Source of the DNA: Saccharococcus thermophilus
Lineage (GTDB): Bacteria > Bacillota > Bacilli > Bacillales > Anoxybacillaceae
DNA: 64,000 nucleotides
Assembly (NCBI RefSeq): GCF_011761475.1
Contig: NZ_JAASRS010000001.1
Span: 1,240,001-1,304,000, forward strand
Direction: 5' to 3'
A program made the translations under genes and the position numbers. Shown here in pieces: positions 17,121 to 25,252 of this stretch (its first letter is position 1; the number at the start of each line of letters is the position of its first letter). The notes below the pieces were generated by a model. It did not search any database. It was not told the origin of the DNA and worked only from the letters and a program-made list of their open reading frames with translations.

Positions 17121-18287
17121 ATGTCTAAAAGTATACCGAATGTCGACTGGGCAAATCAACTGGAAAGTGTCATTCGTCAGTTTGTAAAGGAAAAATTAGA
17201 ACTGATCATGCGGGAAGAAATCAAGAATTTCCTCGAAATAGAACAGGCCGGAACATCAAATATGAGAAACGGCTACTATCAACGAAATCTAGATACGCAA
17301 TATGGCCGGATTGAAGGTCTTTTGGTCCCTAGAGACCGAAACGGAGAATTTCAAACACAGTTGTTTGCCCCTTACCAACGGCACACCGGCTGGCTGGAGG
17401 AAGCAATCATTAGGATGTACCAAAGTGGCATGAGTACACGGGAAATTGGCAAGTTTATCGAACGAATTCTAGGAAGCACCTATTCTCCTGCGACGATCAG
17501 CCGTATTACCGATGTCGTGAAGGAAGACATCGAGAAATGGCACACTCGTCCACTGCACAAGCGTTATTCCGTCTTATATTTGGATGGTTTATACGTAAAA
17601 CTTCGTCGCGAAACCGTGGAGAAAGAAGTCATTTATGTGGTGTTAGGGGTGAACGAAGAAGGATATCGCGAAATTCTTGATTTCTTTGTGGGAGGACAAG
17701 AAAGCGCCTATGTATGGCAGGAAATTCTTCAACACCTCTACCAAAGAGGCGCCAAGGAAGTGCTTCTGGGCATATTCGATGGACTACCAGGGTTGGAGGA
17801 AGCCTTTAAGGCGGTTTATCCGAAAGCCGATGTGCAGCGTTGTGTCGTTCACAAAGTCCGTAACACGCTCCATCGTGTTCGGAAAAAAGACCAATTTGAA
17901 GTGGCCGAGGATCTCAGGCTGATTTATCGCGCGCCGAATAAGGAGATGGCGTTACAGATGTTTCAACAGTTTGAGTCGAAATGGTCAAGCAAGTATCCGA
18001 GAGAAGTTCAATCTTGGGCCAATGAGTTGGATGTCCTCCTTACATTTATGGATTATCCAAGCAGTATTCGAAGTGTGATTTACACGACGAATGCCATTGA
18101 ACGAACGATCAAGGAGATTCGGAAACGTCTAAAGCCGATGAACAGTTTGAATAGTTTAGAAGCCGCTGAAAAAATCGTATATTTGACCATTCAAGATTTT
18201 AATGAGAAATGGGCAGGGCGAAAGTTGCGAGGATTTGCCGAAGCACAGGAAGCCCTCGAGCGAATGTTTGAAGAACGTTATCATTAA
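17121..18287 (+). CDS. IS256-family transposase
   Basis: A 388-residue DDE transposase of the mutator class. Catalytic residues are visible in VLYLDGLYVKL (Asp), LGIFDGLPGLEEA (Asp) and TNAIERTIKEIRKRLK (Glu), with the family signature DVQRCVVHKVRNTL. The N-terminal DNA-binding part (RNGYYQRNLDTQYGRIEGL, VPRDRNGEFQTQLFAPYQR) is complete. ATG follows AGAAAGGAGAACCC. Apparently functional. Confidence 0.95.
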   Translation: MSKSIPNVDWANQLESVIRQFVKEKLELIMREEIKNFLEIEQAGTSNMRNGYYQRNLDTQYGRIEGLLVPRDRNGEFQTQLFAPYQRHTGWLEEAIIRMYQSGMSTREIGKFIERILGSTYSPATISRITDVVKEDIEKWHTRPLHKRYSVLYLDGLYVKLRRETVEKEVIYVVLGVNEEGYREILDFFVGGQESAYVWQEILQHLYQRGAKEVLLGIFDGLPGLEEAFKAVYPKADVQRCVVHKVRNTLHRVRKKDQFEVAEDLRLIYRAPNKEMALQMFQQFESKWSSKYPREVQSWANELDVLLTFMDYPSSIRSVIYTTNAIERTIKEIRKRLKPMNSLNSLEAAEKIVYLTIQDFNEKWAGRKLRGFAEAQEALERMFEERYH

Positions 18288-18328
18288 CCAAATACTGTAA
18301 ATAAACAAAATAGGGGGATTCTCCCTTT

Positions 18329-18364
18329 CCACACAGGAGACTGAATATTCAGTCTCCTGTGTGG
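18329..18364. repeat. Perfect 36-bp palindrome inside the IS256-type element
   Basis: The arm CCACACAGGAGACTGAAT (18329-18346) is followed directly by its exact reverse complement, with no loop. It lies between the transposase stop and the right terminal repeat. It could end transposase transcription or block read-through from outside. Confidence 0.8.
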
Positions 18365-18589
18365 AGGAAACTAGTTCCCTATTCATTCCAAATCCATTTC
18401 AGAGAAACCCTACCCCCATTATATTACACAAAATTCTTGACGGTACCTACGTGCACCATGCTTATTTTATTATTTAGAAAATTATCTAATTATTTAATCG
18501 CATTATATAAAATTTGTTAATTAAGCTGAGAAAACAAAAAAGAGAACAGCATTTGCTTTGCCCCCATCAACAAAATGTTATACGTTTGC

Positions 18590-18691
18590 TCATGGCAGCG
18601 ACGCTGAAATAACGGAAAACAACGCAAGAAAAAAGAACACCCAAAGGGTTAATAACATCACCGAAGCAAAATAAAACGGAGCGTTTTGCAA
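18590..18691 (-). CDS. Possible 33-residue single-helix membrane peptide
   Basis: A TTG at 18691 with GGGAGGG seven bases upstream opens a frame reading (M)QNAPFYFASVMLLTLWVFFFLALFSVISASLP, almost entirely one membrane helix. A plausible promoter lies upstream: TTTACA, 18 bases, TACAAT on the minus strand (about 18720-18750). It was found by eye; no homologue is recognised. It lies between the IS256-type element and the pirin gene; the rest of the 514-base stretch 18288-18801 holds IS ends, the palindrome and the pirin terminator. Confidence 0.4.
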   Translation of the reverse strand: MQNAPFYFASVMLLTLWVFFFLALFSVISASLP

Positions 18692-18764
18692 CCATTTTCC
18701 CTCCCTATAGTATGAGTAATACAATTGTACCTATTTAATCTAAATTTTGTAAATATTTTTACCA

Positions 18765-18797
18765 TAAAAAAAGCACTCCATATCGGAGCGCTTTTTT
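18765..18797 (-). terminator. Terminator of the pirin gene
   Basis: AAAAAAGCACTCC / GGAGCGCTTTTTT, four-base loop, directly after the pirin stop. Confidence 0.8.
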
Positions 18798-18801
18798 ATA
18801 G

Positions 18802-19635
18802 TTATTCAACGAATTTTCCTTCTTGATAATCACGGATCGCCTGGCGGATTTCTTCCTGCGTGTTCATCACAAACGGTCCGTAAGCGACAACCGGCTCGTT
18901 GACCGGCTCGCCAGCATAAAGAAGGACGCGCAATTTTTCTTTGGCGGTGACGGTGAGTTCGCTTTCCTCCTCTTTATCATGACGGCTTAAAAACAATACT
19001 TGCCCTGCTTTTCCTTCCGTGCTATCGGCGCCGAACATGCCGCTTCCTTCCAAAATGTACAGAAAACCGTTGTAGCTTCCCGGCAAATCTTGTACGACAC
19101 TTGCTCCTGGCTCGAGCACCATTTCTACCATCGTCACTGGAACATGGTTAAGCGTTGGGGCTTTTACTCCTTGCGATGACCCGGAAAATACGCGGATAAG
19201 CGCCCCTTCTTCTTGGCGGACCGGCATCTCTCCGGCCTTTAAATTTTGATAGCGCGGTTCAATCATTTTTTTCACGCGCGGCAAATTGATCCATAGCTGC
19301 AAACTATGCACGGTCGATCCTGGCGCCGGATCTTCTTTATGAATCACTCCCCGTCCTGCCGTCATCCACTGCACATCTCCGGGACCAAGCGTGCCGTGGC
19401 CGGCTTTGCTATCAAAATGTTCCAACTGTCCATCAATCACATACGTCACCGTTTCAATGCCGCGATGCGGATGAAAATCAAACGTTCCTCGTTGGAAAAT
19501 ATCCTCCATTAGCAATAAAAACGGATCGTACTCTTCCCAATTCCCCGGCTCTAGCACTGGCCCACTGCGATGGATCGAGCTGTTTGTTTCGACTTGCACC
19601 GTTTTCACGCGGCGGATACGACGCTGTACTGGCAT
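18802..19635 (-). CDS. Pirin family protein (bicupin)
   Basis: A 277-residue pirin. The N-terminal cupin has the metal-ligand motif FDFHPHRGIETVTYVIDG and GDVQWMTAGRGVIHKE (His, His, His, Glu), and the second cupin is at about 165-250 (YILEGSG, LFLSRHD). Bacterial pirins such as YhhW show quercetinase activity or bind other enzymes; the physiological substrate is not known. The start MPVQRRIRRV has AAGGGGGAC upstream. Single gene with its own terminator. Confidence 0.9.
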   Translation of the reverse strand: MPVQRRIRRVKTVQVETNSSIHRSGPVLEPGNWEEYDPFLLLMEDIFQRGTFDFHPHRGIETVTYVIDGQLEHFDSKAGHGTLGPGDVQWMTAGRGVIHKEDPAPGSTVHSLQLWINLPRVKKMIEPRYQNLKAGEMPVRQEEGALIRVFSGSSQGVKAPTLNHVPVTMVEMVLEPGASVVQDLPGSYNGFLYILEGSGMFGADSTEGKAGQVLFLSRHDKEEESELTVTAKEKLRVLLYAGEPVNEPVVAYGPFVMNTQEEIRQAIRDYQEGKFVE

Positions 19636-20100
19636 CTAATTGTCCCCCTTATGGTTGTTCGAAACCGATTTTTTCACCAGTATCGTACCCTACACAACTG
19701 ATAAATGCAAACGATTTACTTTTATTTAATGGATAGGAAATTGCTGCTTCATTCGTTGCTGCTGCCTGATTCTACTCTTCGTATGTTGGAACGCCATCAA
19801 ACAGAATTTCTTTCCGATCCATCGAACATGTTGCCAGGAGGAAGAATCATGCCCTCGGCACAGACAAGTCACTTCTTTTTACCTTCCATTTATTTTATTA
19901 AAATACATTTTTTTGATAACATAATTACATTATTGCTGATTTACCATACTTTTATTTTAAAAGCATATTATTTTACAAAAATAATTAGGTTACATTATTA
20001 TTATCAATGTTAAAACACTATACGAGTTATGGCGATCGACCATACATGGATTTACGTAGTGTTTGGCAAACTATTTACAGCAACGAAAGGAAGGACAATC
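19636..20100. other. Gene-free interval between pirin and azoreductase
   Basis: This 465-base divergent interval becomes very AT-rich after 19880. A 102-codon frame at 19705-20013 has no SD and unlike composition and is not accepted. Promoters for both flanking genes must lie here, but no clear operator was recognised. Confidence 0.5.
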
Positions 20101-20736
20101 ATGGCTAAATTATTGTACATTACAGCAAACCCAAAACGGGAAGAAGAATCTTACAGCTTATCCGTTGGCAGAGCGTTTCTTAACGCTTATAAACAACAAA
20201 ACCCACAAGACGAGATTGTCGAATTAGATCTTTATCGTACCGATATCCCTTTCATTGATGCCGATGTATTAAACGGCTGGGGCAAACTACAACAAGGGCA
20301 TGCATTCGAACAGCTAAGCGCGGAAGAAAAACAAAAAATAAGCCGCATCAATGAATTAACCGATCAATTTATCAGCGCAGATAAATACGTGTTTGTCACA
20401 CCGATGTGGAATTTTAGTTTTCCGCCAAAAATGAAAGCTTATATTGATACAATTTGCATCGCAGGAAAAACATTCCGTTACACGGAAAATGGTTCGGTAG
20501 GGCTATTAACAGGAAGAAAAGCCGTACACATTCAAGCCCGCGGTGGAATTTATTCACAAGAACCAATGAAAGAAATGGAGTTTGGAGACCGTTATTTACG
20601 GGCGGTGCTCAGCTTTATCGGCATTACTGACGTTCAATCCATTTTTGTCGAAGGAATGGCACAATTCCCGAATGAGGCGGAGGCAATTAAACAAAACGCG
20701 ATCAAGAAAGCTGAACAAGCAGCGAAAAACTTTTAA
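20101..20736 (+). CDS. azoR: FMN-dependent NADH-azoreductase AzoR
   Basis: A 211-residue flavodoxin-fold enzyme. The landmarks are [20 protein letters not shown] (FMN phosphate loop), [35 protein letters not shown] and the glycine-rich IQARGGIYS. The family reduces azo dyes and quinones by a two-electron path and protects against thiol-reactive quinones. ATG follows GAAAGGAAGGACAATC. In B. subtilis the orthologues are controlled by YodB; no matching operator was identified here. Confidence 0.93.
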   Translation: MAKLLYITANPKREEESYSLSVGRAFLNAYKQQNPQDEIVELDLYRTDIPFIDADVLNGWGKLQQGHAFEQLSAEEKQKISRINELTDQFISADKYVFVTPMWNFSFPPKMKAYIDTICIAGKTFRYTENGSVGLLTGRKAVHIQARGGIYSQEPMKEMEFGDRYLRAVLSFIGITDVQSIFVEGMAQFPNEAEAIKQNAIKKAEQAAKNF

Positions 20737-20743
20737 CGAATGA

Positions 20744-20773
20744 TGACCTGTTCCAATGATAAGGGACAGGTCA
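20744..20773 (+). terminator. Terminator of azoR
   Basis: TGACCTGTTCC / GGGACAGGTCA with an 8-base loop, then a T-rich tail. Confidence 0.75.
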
Positions 20774-20793
20774 TTTCTATTTTTTAAAAAAAT

Positions 20794-20823
20794 AAAAAAG
20801 CTTGCCGATTACATCGACAAGCA
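20794..20823 (-). terminator. Terminator of the tRNA cluster
   Basis: GCTTG(T)CGATG / CATCG(G)CAAGC type hairpin on the minus strand followed by T6ATTTTTTT, 40 bases after the last tRNA. Confidence 0.7.
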
Positions 20824-20862
20824 TATGATTCCAATATCTTTTAGTATGTAATCAAAATATAA

Positions 20863-20955
20863 TGGCGGAGGAGGAGGGATTCGAACCCCCGCGGGCTGTG
20901 ACACCCCTATCGGTTTTCGAAACCGACCCCTTCAGCCAGGCTTGGGTACTCCTCC
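20863..20955 (-). tRNA. tRNA-Ser (CGA)
   Basis: Class II tRNA with a 7-bp acceptor (GGAGGAG/CTCCTCC), anticodon arm TCGGT-TTCGAAA-ACCGA giving anticodon CGA, a long variable arm, discriminator G and encoded CCA. It decodes UCG. It is last in a cluster of three. Confidence 0.93.
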
Positions 20956-20967
20956 GTATGAAGATGA

Positions 20968-21040
20968 TGGAGCCTATCGGATTCGAACCGACGACCTCCT
21001 GCGTGCGGGGCAGGCGCTCTCCCAGCTGAGCTAAGGCCCC
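20968..21040 (-). tRNA. tRNA-Ala (CGC)
   Basis: Acceptor GGGGCCT/AGGCTCC with the G3-U70 pair that marks alanine tRNAs, and discriminator A. The anticodon arm CCTGC-CCCGCAC-GCAGG gives anticodon CGC, decoding GCG. The base at position 33 is C, where U is near universal. CCA is not encoded. Confidence 0.85.
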
Positions 21041-21052
21041 ATCACAAAATGA

Positions 21053-21126
21053 TCGGGAAGACAGGATTTGAACCTGCGACCTCACGGACCCGAACCGTGT
21101 GCTCTACCAAGCTGAGCTACTTCCCG
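21053..21126 (-). tRNA. tRNA-Pro (CGG)
   Basis: Acceptor CGGGAAG/CTTCCCG, discriminator A, anticodon arm CACGG-TTCGGGT-CCGTG giving anticodon CGG, decoding CCG. CCA is not encoded. First of the cluster; about 11 bases separate it from tRNA-Ala. Confidence 0.93.
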
Positions 21127-21273
21127 ATTAACAGCCGCTAACGTTAACGGCAGTTATTATTCTATCTAAAAAAAATAATATAGTCAATACTTTTTTGCAA
21201 AAAAATTTTTGCTCGGGTATGCAGGGATAGATGGATCGCGTGGCCACAGGAATCAAAGTGACAGAAGGCGTGT

Positions 21274-21315
21274 AAAAAAAGGGACGAACCTGTTTTCCCG
21301 GCCCGTCCCATTTTT
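21274..21315 (-). terminator. Terminator of the GDSL/ABC operon
   Basis: GGGACG / CGTCCC arms with an inner GGGAAAAC-type stretch; T7 on the minus strand. It overlaps the permease stop by one base or two. Confidence 0.7.
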
Positions 21316-22296
21316 CTAATATATATCCCGTTTTGTAAACACCATAAATGAGATCAAGAGCGCCGCAAGTCCCCATACCGCCAGCACCGCCATCGAAAAC
21401 CCAAGCGTCATGCCTTCAATCGGCGGCGCCGTCCCATTGATGTAATCGGTAAGGCTAAGATTGACCATAAACAAATATTTTGCCGAATGCCAGGAAGATA
21501 CCATATTAGACAAAATCGCGCCCGCGATCAGCGCCGCAAGCATAATTCCCATCACCGCGGCGGTGCTGCGCATCAAAACGGAAAGCATAAACGTCAATGT
21601 CCCCACCACGACGCACACAAACCAGGCAAGCCCCAATTCAATAAGCACATACTTCCATTGCGGAAGCATATGAACGTTGGCTGTATTTAATTCTTCTCCT
21701 TGGGCGACAAACCCTGTCAATAATGGAAGCCGCCATCCTTCGTATCCGAACACCGCTCCTGAAATGACATACGACAGAAGAGCGACCATAAGCAAAATAA
21801 ACGAAATCGACAATAACAGCGCGATGTATTTGCTAAGCAAAACCATCCCTCTTCTAACCGGCCTCGTCAACAAGAGCTTAATCGTACCGCCACTCGCTTC
21901 CGATGATACTAAGTCAGCGGCGACGACCATGACAAGGAGCGGGAGAAACAAATCGATCGCGTTTTCGATAAACATGCGCATAAACGTTGGCGCACCGGGA
22001 GCGGATGGATTAATATCGTGATTTAAATAGTATTGCTGCTGCTGGAGACGAATTTGCAAATATTTGCGCCATTCGTCTGAAATACTGCTGGAATTGAGAC
22101 GGTTTTGCGCATCGATAATTTGCTGCTGCAGCTGTGTCCGCCAATCCGTCGTTCCGAGCCTTTTCTGCATTTCCTGCACCTGCTTATATTGCGCGTATGT
22201 AAAAAGGACAACGAGCACGGCGACAATCGCTGCAATGACCCATAGCCGCTTTTTGCGGACAATTTTCAGCATTTCATTGTACACGAGATTACTCAA
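21316..22296 (-). CDS. ABC-2 type transporter permease
   Basis: A 326-residue membrane protein with an N-terminal helix, a long extracellular loop rich in Gln (about 40-105), then five more helices. The pattern VMVVAADLVSSEASGGTIKLLLTRPVRRGMVLLSKY is the hallmark of ABC-2 permeases of the YhcI/NatB kind. It works with the ATPase encoded just upstream, whose stop it overlaps by 8 bp. The exported substrate is unknown. Third gene of a GDSL hydrolase-ATPase-permease operon. Confidence 0.88.
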   Translation of the reverse strand: MSNLVYNEMLKIVRKKRLWVIAAIVAVLVVLFTYAQYKQVQEMQKRLGTTDWRTQLQQQIIDAQNRLNSSSISDEWRKYLQIRLQQQQYYLNHDINPSAPGAPTFMRMFIENAIDLFLPLLVMVVAADLVSSEASGGTIKLLLTRPVRRGMVLLSKYIALLLSISFILLMVALLSYVISGAVFGYEGWRLPLLTGFVAQGEELNTANVHMLPQWKYVLIELGLAWFVCVVVGTLTFMLSVLMRSTAAVMGIMLAALIAGAILSNMVSSWHSAKYLFMVNLSLTDYINGTAPPIEGMTLGFSMAVLAVWGLAALLISFMVFTKRDIY

Positions 22297-23203
22297 TCGT
22301 CTCCCCTCCCGTCAATTCAATAAATAAGTCCTCAAGCGTCGGCAATTTCGGATGAATTTCATGGACGGCGACCCCTGCTTCGACAAGCTTTTTGTTCCAA
22401 ACGGAGAGTTTTTTTGGTTCGTACGGAGTGATAAGCATATCCCCATCGGTTCGATAAATCGACGTTTCCCCCGCTAATATCGATTTCGCCGTTTCCAGCG
22501 GCTCGGCCTTCCACACGACACGCGCTTGTTCTTTTAACAGATGTTCCACCGTATCAACCCGAAGCAACGTCCCTTTTGCCATGATCGCCACGCGGTCGCA
22601 CATTAATTGAATTTCGCTTAACAGGTGTGAGGAGACGAGCACGCTCAATCCTTCCGTTTCCGCCAAAAAGCGGATGAATTCTCTCATTTCGCGAATGCCG
22701 ACAGGATCAAGCCCGTTGGTCGGCTCGTCCAAAATCAGCACTTTCGGCTTTCCTAACAGCGCCTGTGCGATGCCAAGACGCTGCCGCATTCCGAGCGAAT
22801 ACGTGCTAACGCGATCGTGGATGCGGTTTTGTAAACCGACTAACTCCACCACTTCCATGATTCGTTCTTTTGGAATATCGGGAACCATGCGCGCAAAATG
22901 CTCGAGGTTTTCAAAGCCGGTTAAATACGGATATAATTCGGGATTTTCGACAATGCAGCCGATATGACGGATCGCTTCTGTAAATTGGCGCTCCAGGTCA
23001 TAGCCGCAGATGGAAATACGCCCCGATGTCGGCTTGATAAGCCCGACGAGCATGCGGATCGTTGTCGTTTTTCCCGCGCCGTTTGGCCCTAAAAAGCCGA
23101 ATACTTCCCCTTCTTTTAGTTCAAAGGAAATTCCCTTAATAATTTCTTTGCGGCGAATCGTTTTGCGCAAATTTTCAACGATTAATGTCGTCTGCTTCGT
23201 CAC
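22289..23203 (-). CDS. ABC transporter ATP-binding protein
   Basis: A 304-residue ATPase of the drug/bacitracin-export class. Walker A is GPNGAGKTT, the Q-loop is around CIVENPELYPY, the signature is YSLGMRQRLGIAQAL, and Walker B plus D-loop is VLILDEPTNGLDP; the switch His is in SSHLLSE. A C-terminal extension of about 80 residues is usual for this type. It overlaps the upstream hydrolase stop by 4 bases (ATGA) and the downstream permease start. Confidence 0.92.
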   Translation of the reverse strand: MTKQTTLIVENLRKTIRRKEIIKGISFELKEGEVFGFLGPNGAGKTTTIRMLVGLIKPTSGRISICGYDLERQFTEAIRHIGCIVENPELYPYLTGFENLEHFARMVPDIPKERIMEVVELVGLQNRIHDRVSTYSLGMRQRLGIAQALLGKPKVLILDEPTNGLDPVGIREMREFIRFLAETEGLSVLVSSHLLSEIQLMCDRVAIMAKGTLLRVDTVEHLLKEQARVVWKAEPLETAKSILAGETSIYRTDGDMLITPYEPKKLSVWNKKLVEAGVAVHEIHPKLPTLEDLFIELTGGETIE

Positions 23204-23994
23204 TTTTTGTCCCCCTCTGTGAATGTAATTAAGGAAGCGACGCGTTCGCCAATCCGTTTGTATCCGTCTTTATTCGGGTGAAAGTGATCGCTGTATAAAT
23301 AATCATTCACATGCAACGAAAACAAATCGAACGTCGGGACGGCGATAATATTCGGATAGCGGGCAGCCGTCTCCGCCGAAGCAAAATTCCACTGCCTTAC
23401 GATGGCTGATGTCTTCTTCGCGTCGCCGAGGTCGCTAAACGGATTGTAAAGCCCGATGTAAAAAACAACGGCATCTTTATTGACGCGGCGAATGGTTTGA
23501 AAAATGCGGTCTAAGTTGCGCAAATATGAGACTTTTACTTGATCGATTTGCTTTGGTGTAAATTTGAGCGCTTCGCCGCCTTGGAACAAATCGTTTCCGC
23601 CGATGGTCATCACAATGATATTGGCTAGTTTTAGCTGCCGCTGGATCTCGGCTTGTCCTAATTGCTTAAGAAGCCCGTCAGACCACTGTCCTTTAATGGC
23701 CAAATTGGTCACGCGAATCGGCTTCGTTGTTTTTTTGTGGAGCTGATCGACCATATACCCGACATACCCTTTTCCGCTTTCATCTCCCGTGCCTCTTGTC
23801 AGTGAATCGCCGAGGGCGACAATATAAATTTCACGGTTATCCGCTTTTTTCTCTTTGGTATATTTTATTGTGTCTGCCGGCGGCGCCGCGGCGGAAAAAA
23901 ACTGGTCTTGAACCGCGATGGCAAGACCGCCAAGCCATAATATTCCTGCCAGCACTGATACCATCGTAATGGTGCGAACAATACCACGTCGCAT
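23200..23994 (-). CDS. Membrane-anchored SGNH/GDSL hydrolase
   Basis: A 264-residue esterase-type protein with one N-terminal hydrophobic segment (GIVRTITMVSVLAGILWLGGLAIAV), so it is exported or membrane-anchored. The catalytic blocks are present: GDSLTRGTG (Ser), a Gly in block II, GGNDLF (Asn) and SDHFHPN (Asp and His). It is first in an operon with an ABC transporter, coupled by ATGA. The link suggests removal of acyl groups from, or processing of, an exported compound; that is inference. SD AAAGGATG. Confidence 0.88.
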   Translation of the reverse strand: MRRGIVRTITMVSVLAGILWLGGLAIAVQDQFFSAAAPPADTIKYTKEKKADNREIYIVALGDSLTRGTGDESGKGYVGYMVDQLHKKTTKPIRVTNLAIKGQWSDGLLKQLGQAEIQRQLKLANIIVMTIGGNDLFQGGEALKFTPKQIDQVKVSYLRNLDRIFQTIRRVNKDAVVFYIGLYNPFSDLGDAKKTSAIVRQWNFASAETAARYPNIIAVPTFDLFSLHVNDYLYSDHFHPNKDGYKRIGERVASLITFTEGDKK

Positions 23995-24091
23995 GCAATC
24001 ATCCTTTCTTCTTTGTCTTTAATTCTTATCATACAACATTTTTTCTGATGTTACCTAATCGGGGATTCGCTATTACATGGGCTTTCTTCAC

Positions 24092-24120
24092 AAAAAAAGC
24101 TTGGTGGAATCACCAAGCTC
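24092..24120 (-). terminator. Terminator of the MBL-fold gene
   Basis: AGCTTGGTG / CACCAAGCT with T7 on the minus strand, about 95 bases after the stop. Confidence 0.75.
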
Positions 24121-24213
24121 AGGGCGTTACTTGATCTTCGTGCTGAATCATGCATGTCGTATACATACGGTGTCCGATGCTTTTCCAATCACGTACATAA
24201 TAATTTTCCCATT

Positions 24214-25182
24214 CTAACCTTGTTCGATTGTCTTTTGCAAATAATCGACAATTCCCATCGAACATACATGAAGATCGAGACGGATGATATCGTACGCTTC
24301 GGACGTCTCAGGAATATTTTTTGCTTGCAAAAAGGCGTTGACCTCTTGATATAGCGCTTGAAACACTGCTTTCGCTTTTTCTTGCATCGACGCATTTGCC
24401 TGCTCCACCATCACCTTTTCCCCCGCTTGGACAAACTTCGGAAGCCAAAAACGAAGCTGTTCAAACGCTGTGCGAGGGTTTTCCAGCATACCAAAATGAC
24501 CGAAATAAATGCGTTCAGGTTGGAGCTGTTCGAGACGCTCAGCCGATTGCAACATCGCCTCTGGCCGAAATTGGTTCGGAGAAGTGGACGGCAAACAGTA
24601 TTCAAGTCCATCTTTTAATAATTGCGGATAAAACACCCCGATCGTATCGCCAGTAAAAACACCGCGGCTAAAGGAATCGTAAATCGAGAAATGGTGGTTG
24701 GCATGGCCAGGTGTATCCAAAAACGTCAACGTACGCTCGTCGCTGAGCTTGAGCGTATCGCCATCTTCTTTTACGATGAGACGTTCCTCTGGAACCGGCA
24801 AAACGGGAGAAAACAAATCATCAAACTTTTCCCCATACACCGCTTTCGCCCCAGCGATTAATCGTGACGGTTCCGCTAAATGGCGCTTCCCTTTCGGATG
24901 AACAACAACAAGGGCGTTCGGGCATTTCTCAAGCAGCATCCCAACGCCGCCTGCGTGATCCAAATGAATATGTGTCACAATAATATAGCGGATATCCGCC
25001 GGATCAATATGAAGCATTTCCAATCCTTTTAATAAATAAGGAACGGAAGGGCTTGGACCCGTCTCGATAATCGCCAACTCTTCTTCATGGAGCACATATG
25101 TACCGGTGCGCTGCGGCGTTTTTAAATCATACAAATCAATTAGGGAAATTCGGTTTCCTAAATCGACTGGCTGCTTCATCAT
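24214..25182 (-). CDS. MBL-fold metallo-hydrolase
   Basis: A 322-residue metallo-beta-lactamase superfamily hydrolase. The dizinc motif THIHLDHAGG gives HxHxDH; further ligands are in DTPGHANHHFS (His) and GVFTGDTIG (Asp), and YFGHFG (His). The layout resembles glyoxalase II-like hydrolases but with an extra C-terminal helical part of about 90 residues. Substrate unknown. SD GGAGATG before the Met pair at 25182/25179. An IS4/IS701-type element is inserted 71 bp upstream and may have cut off its promoter. Confidence 0.88.
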   Translation of the reverse strand: MMKQPVDLGNRISLIDLYDLKTPQRTGTYVLHEEELAIIETGPSPSVPYLLKGLEMLHIDPADIRYIIVTHIHLDHAGGVGMLLEKCPNALVVVHPKGKRHLAEPSRLIAGAKAVYGEKFDDLFSPVLPVPEERLIVKEDGDTLKLSDERTLTFLDTPGHANHHFSIYDSFSRGVFTGDTIGVFYPQLLKDGLEYCLPSTSPNQFRPEAMLQSAERLEQLQPERIYFGHFGMLENPRTAFEQLRFWLPKFVQAGEKVMVEQANASMQEKAKAVFQALYQEVNAFLQAKNIPETSEAYDIIRLDLHVCSMGIVDYLQKTIEQG

Positions 25183-25252
25183 TTCATCTCCTATCGATAT
25201 AGTTTATACAGAATATTCTAACAAACAAAACAAATAATCTCTACTAATAATA

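Larger units (their letters stand above)
17033..18429 (+). mobile_element. Intact IS256-family element
   Basis: About 1397 bp between GTGTAA and TTACAC termini; the outer AAAATTTT and AAAATTCT match at 7 of 8 positions and look like an 8-bp target duplication. Subterminal GTAGGGT repeats occur on both sides. It encodes one transposase and sits 35 bp upstream of the sdpR start, so it has probably displaced the sdpR promoter. Confidence 0.8.

Noticed and set aside
19705-20013. 102-codon plus-strand frame
   Set aside because: No SD, very AT-rich second half and no recognisable motif.
20863-20955. tRNA with anticodon TCG (Arg) in a serine-like body
   Set aside because: This came from reading the loop on the wrong strand; on the minus strand the loop is TTCGAAA and the anticodon is CGA, normal for tRNA-Ser.
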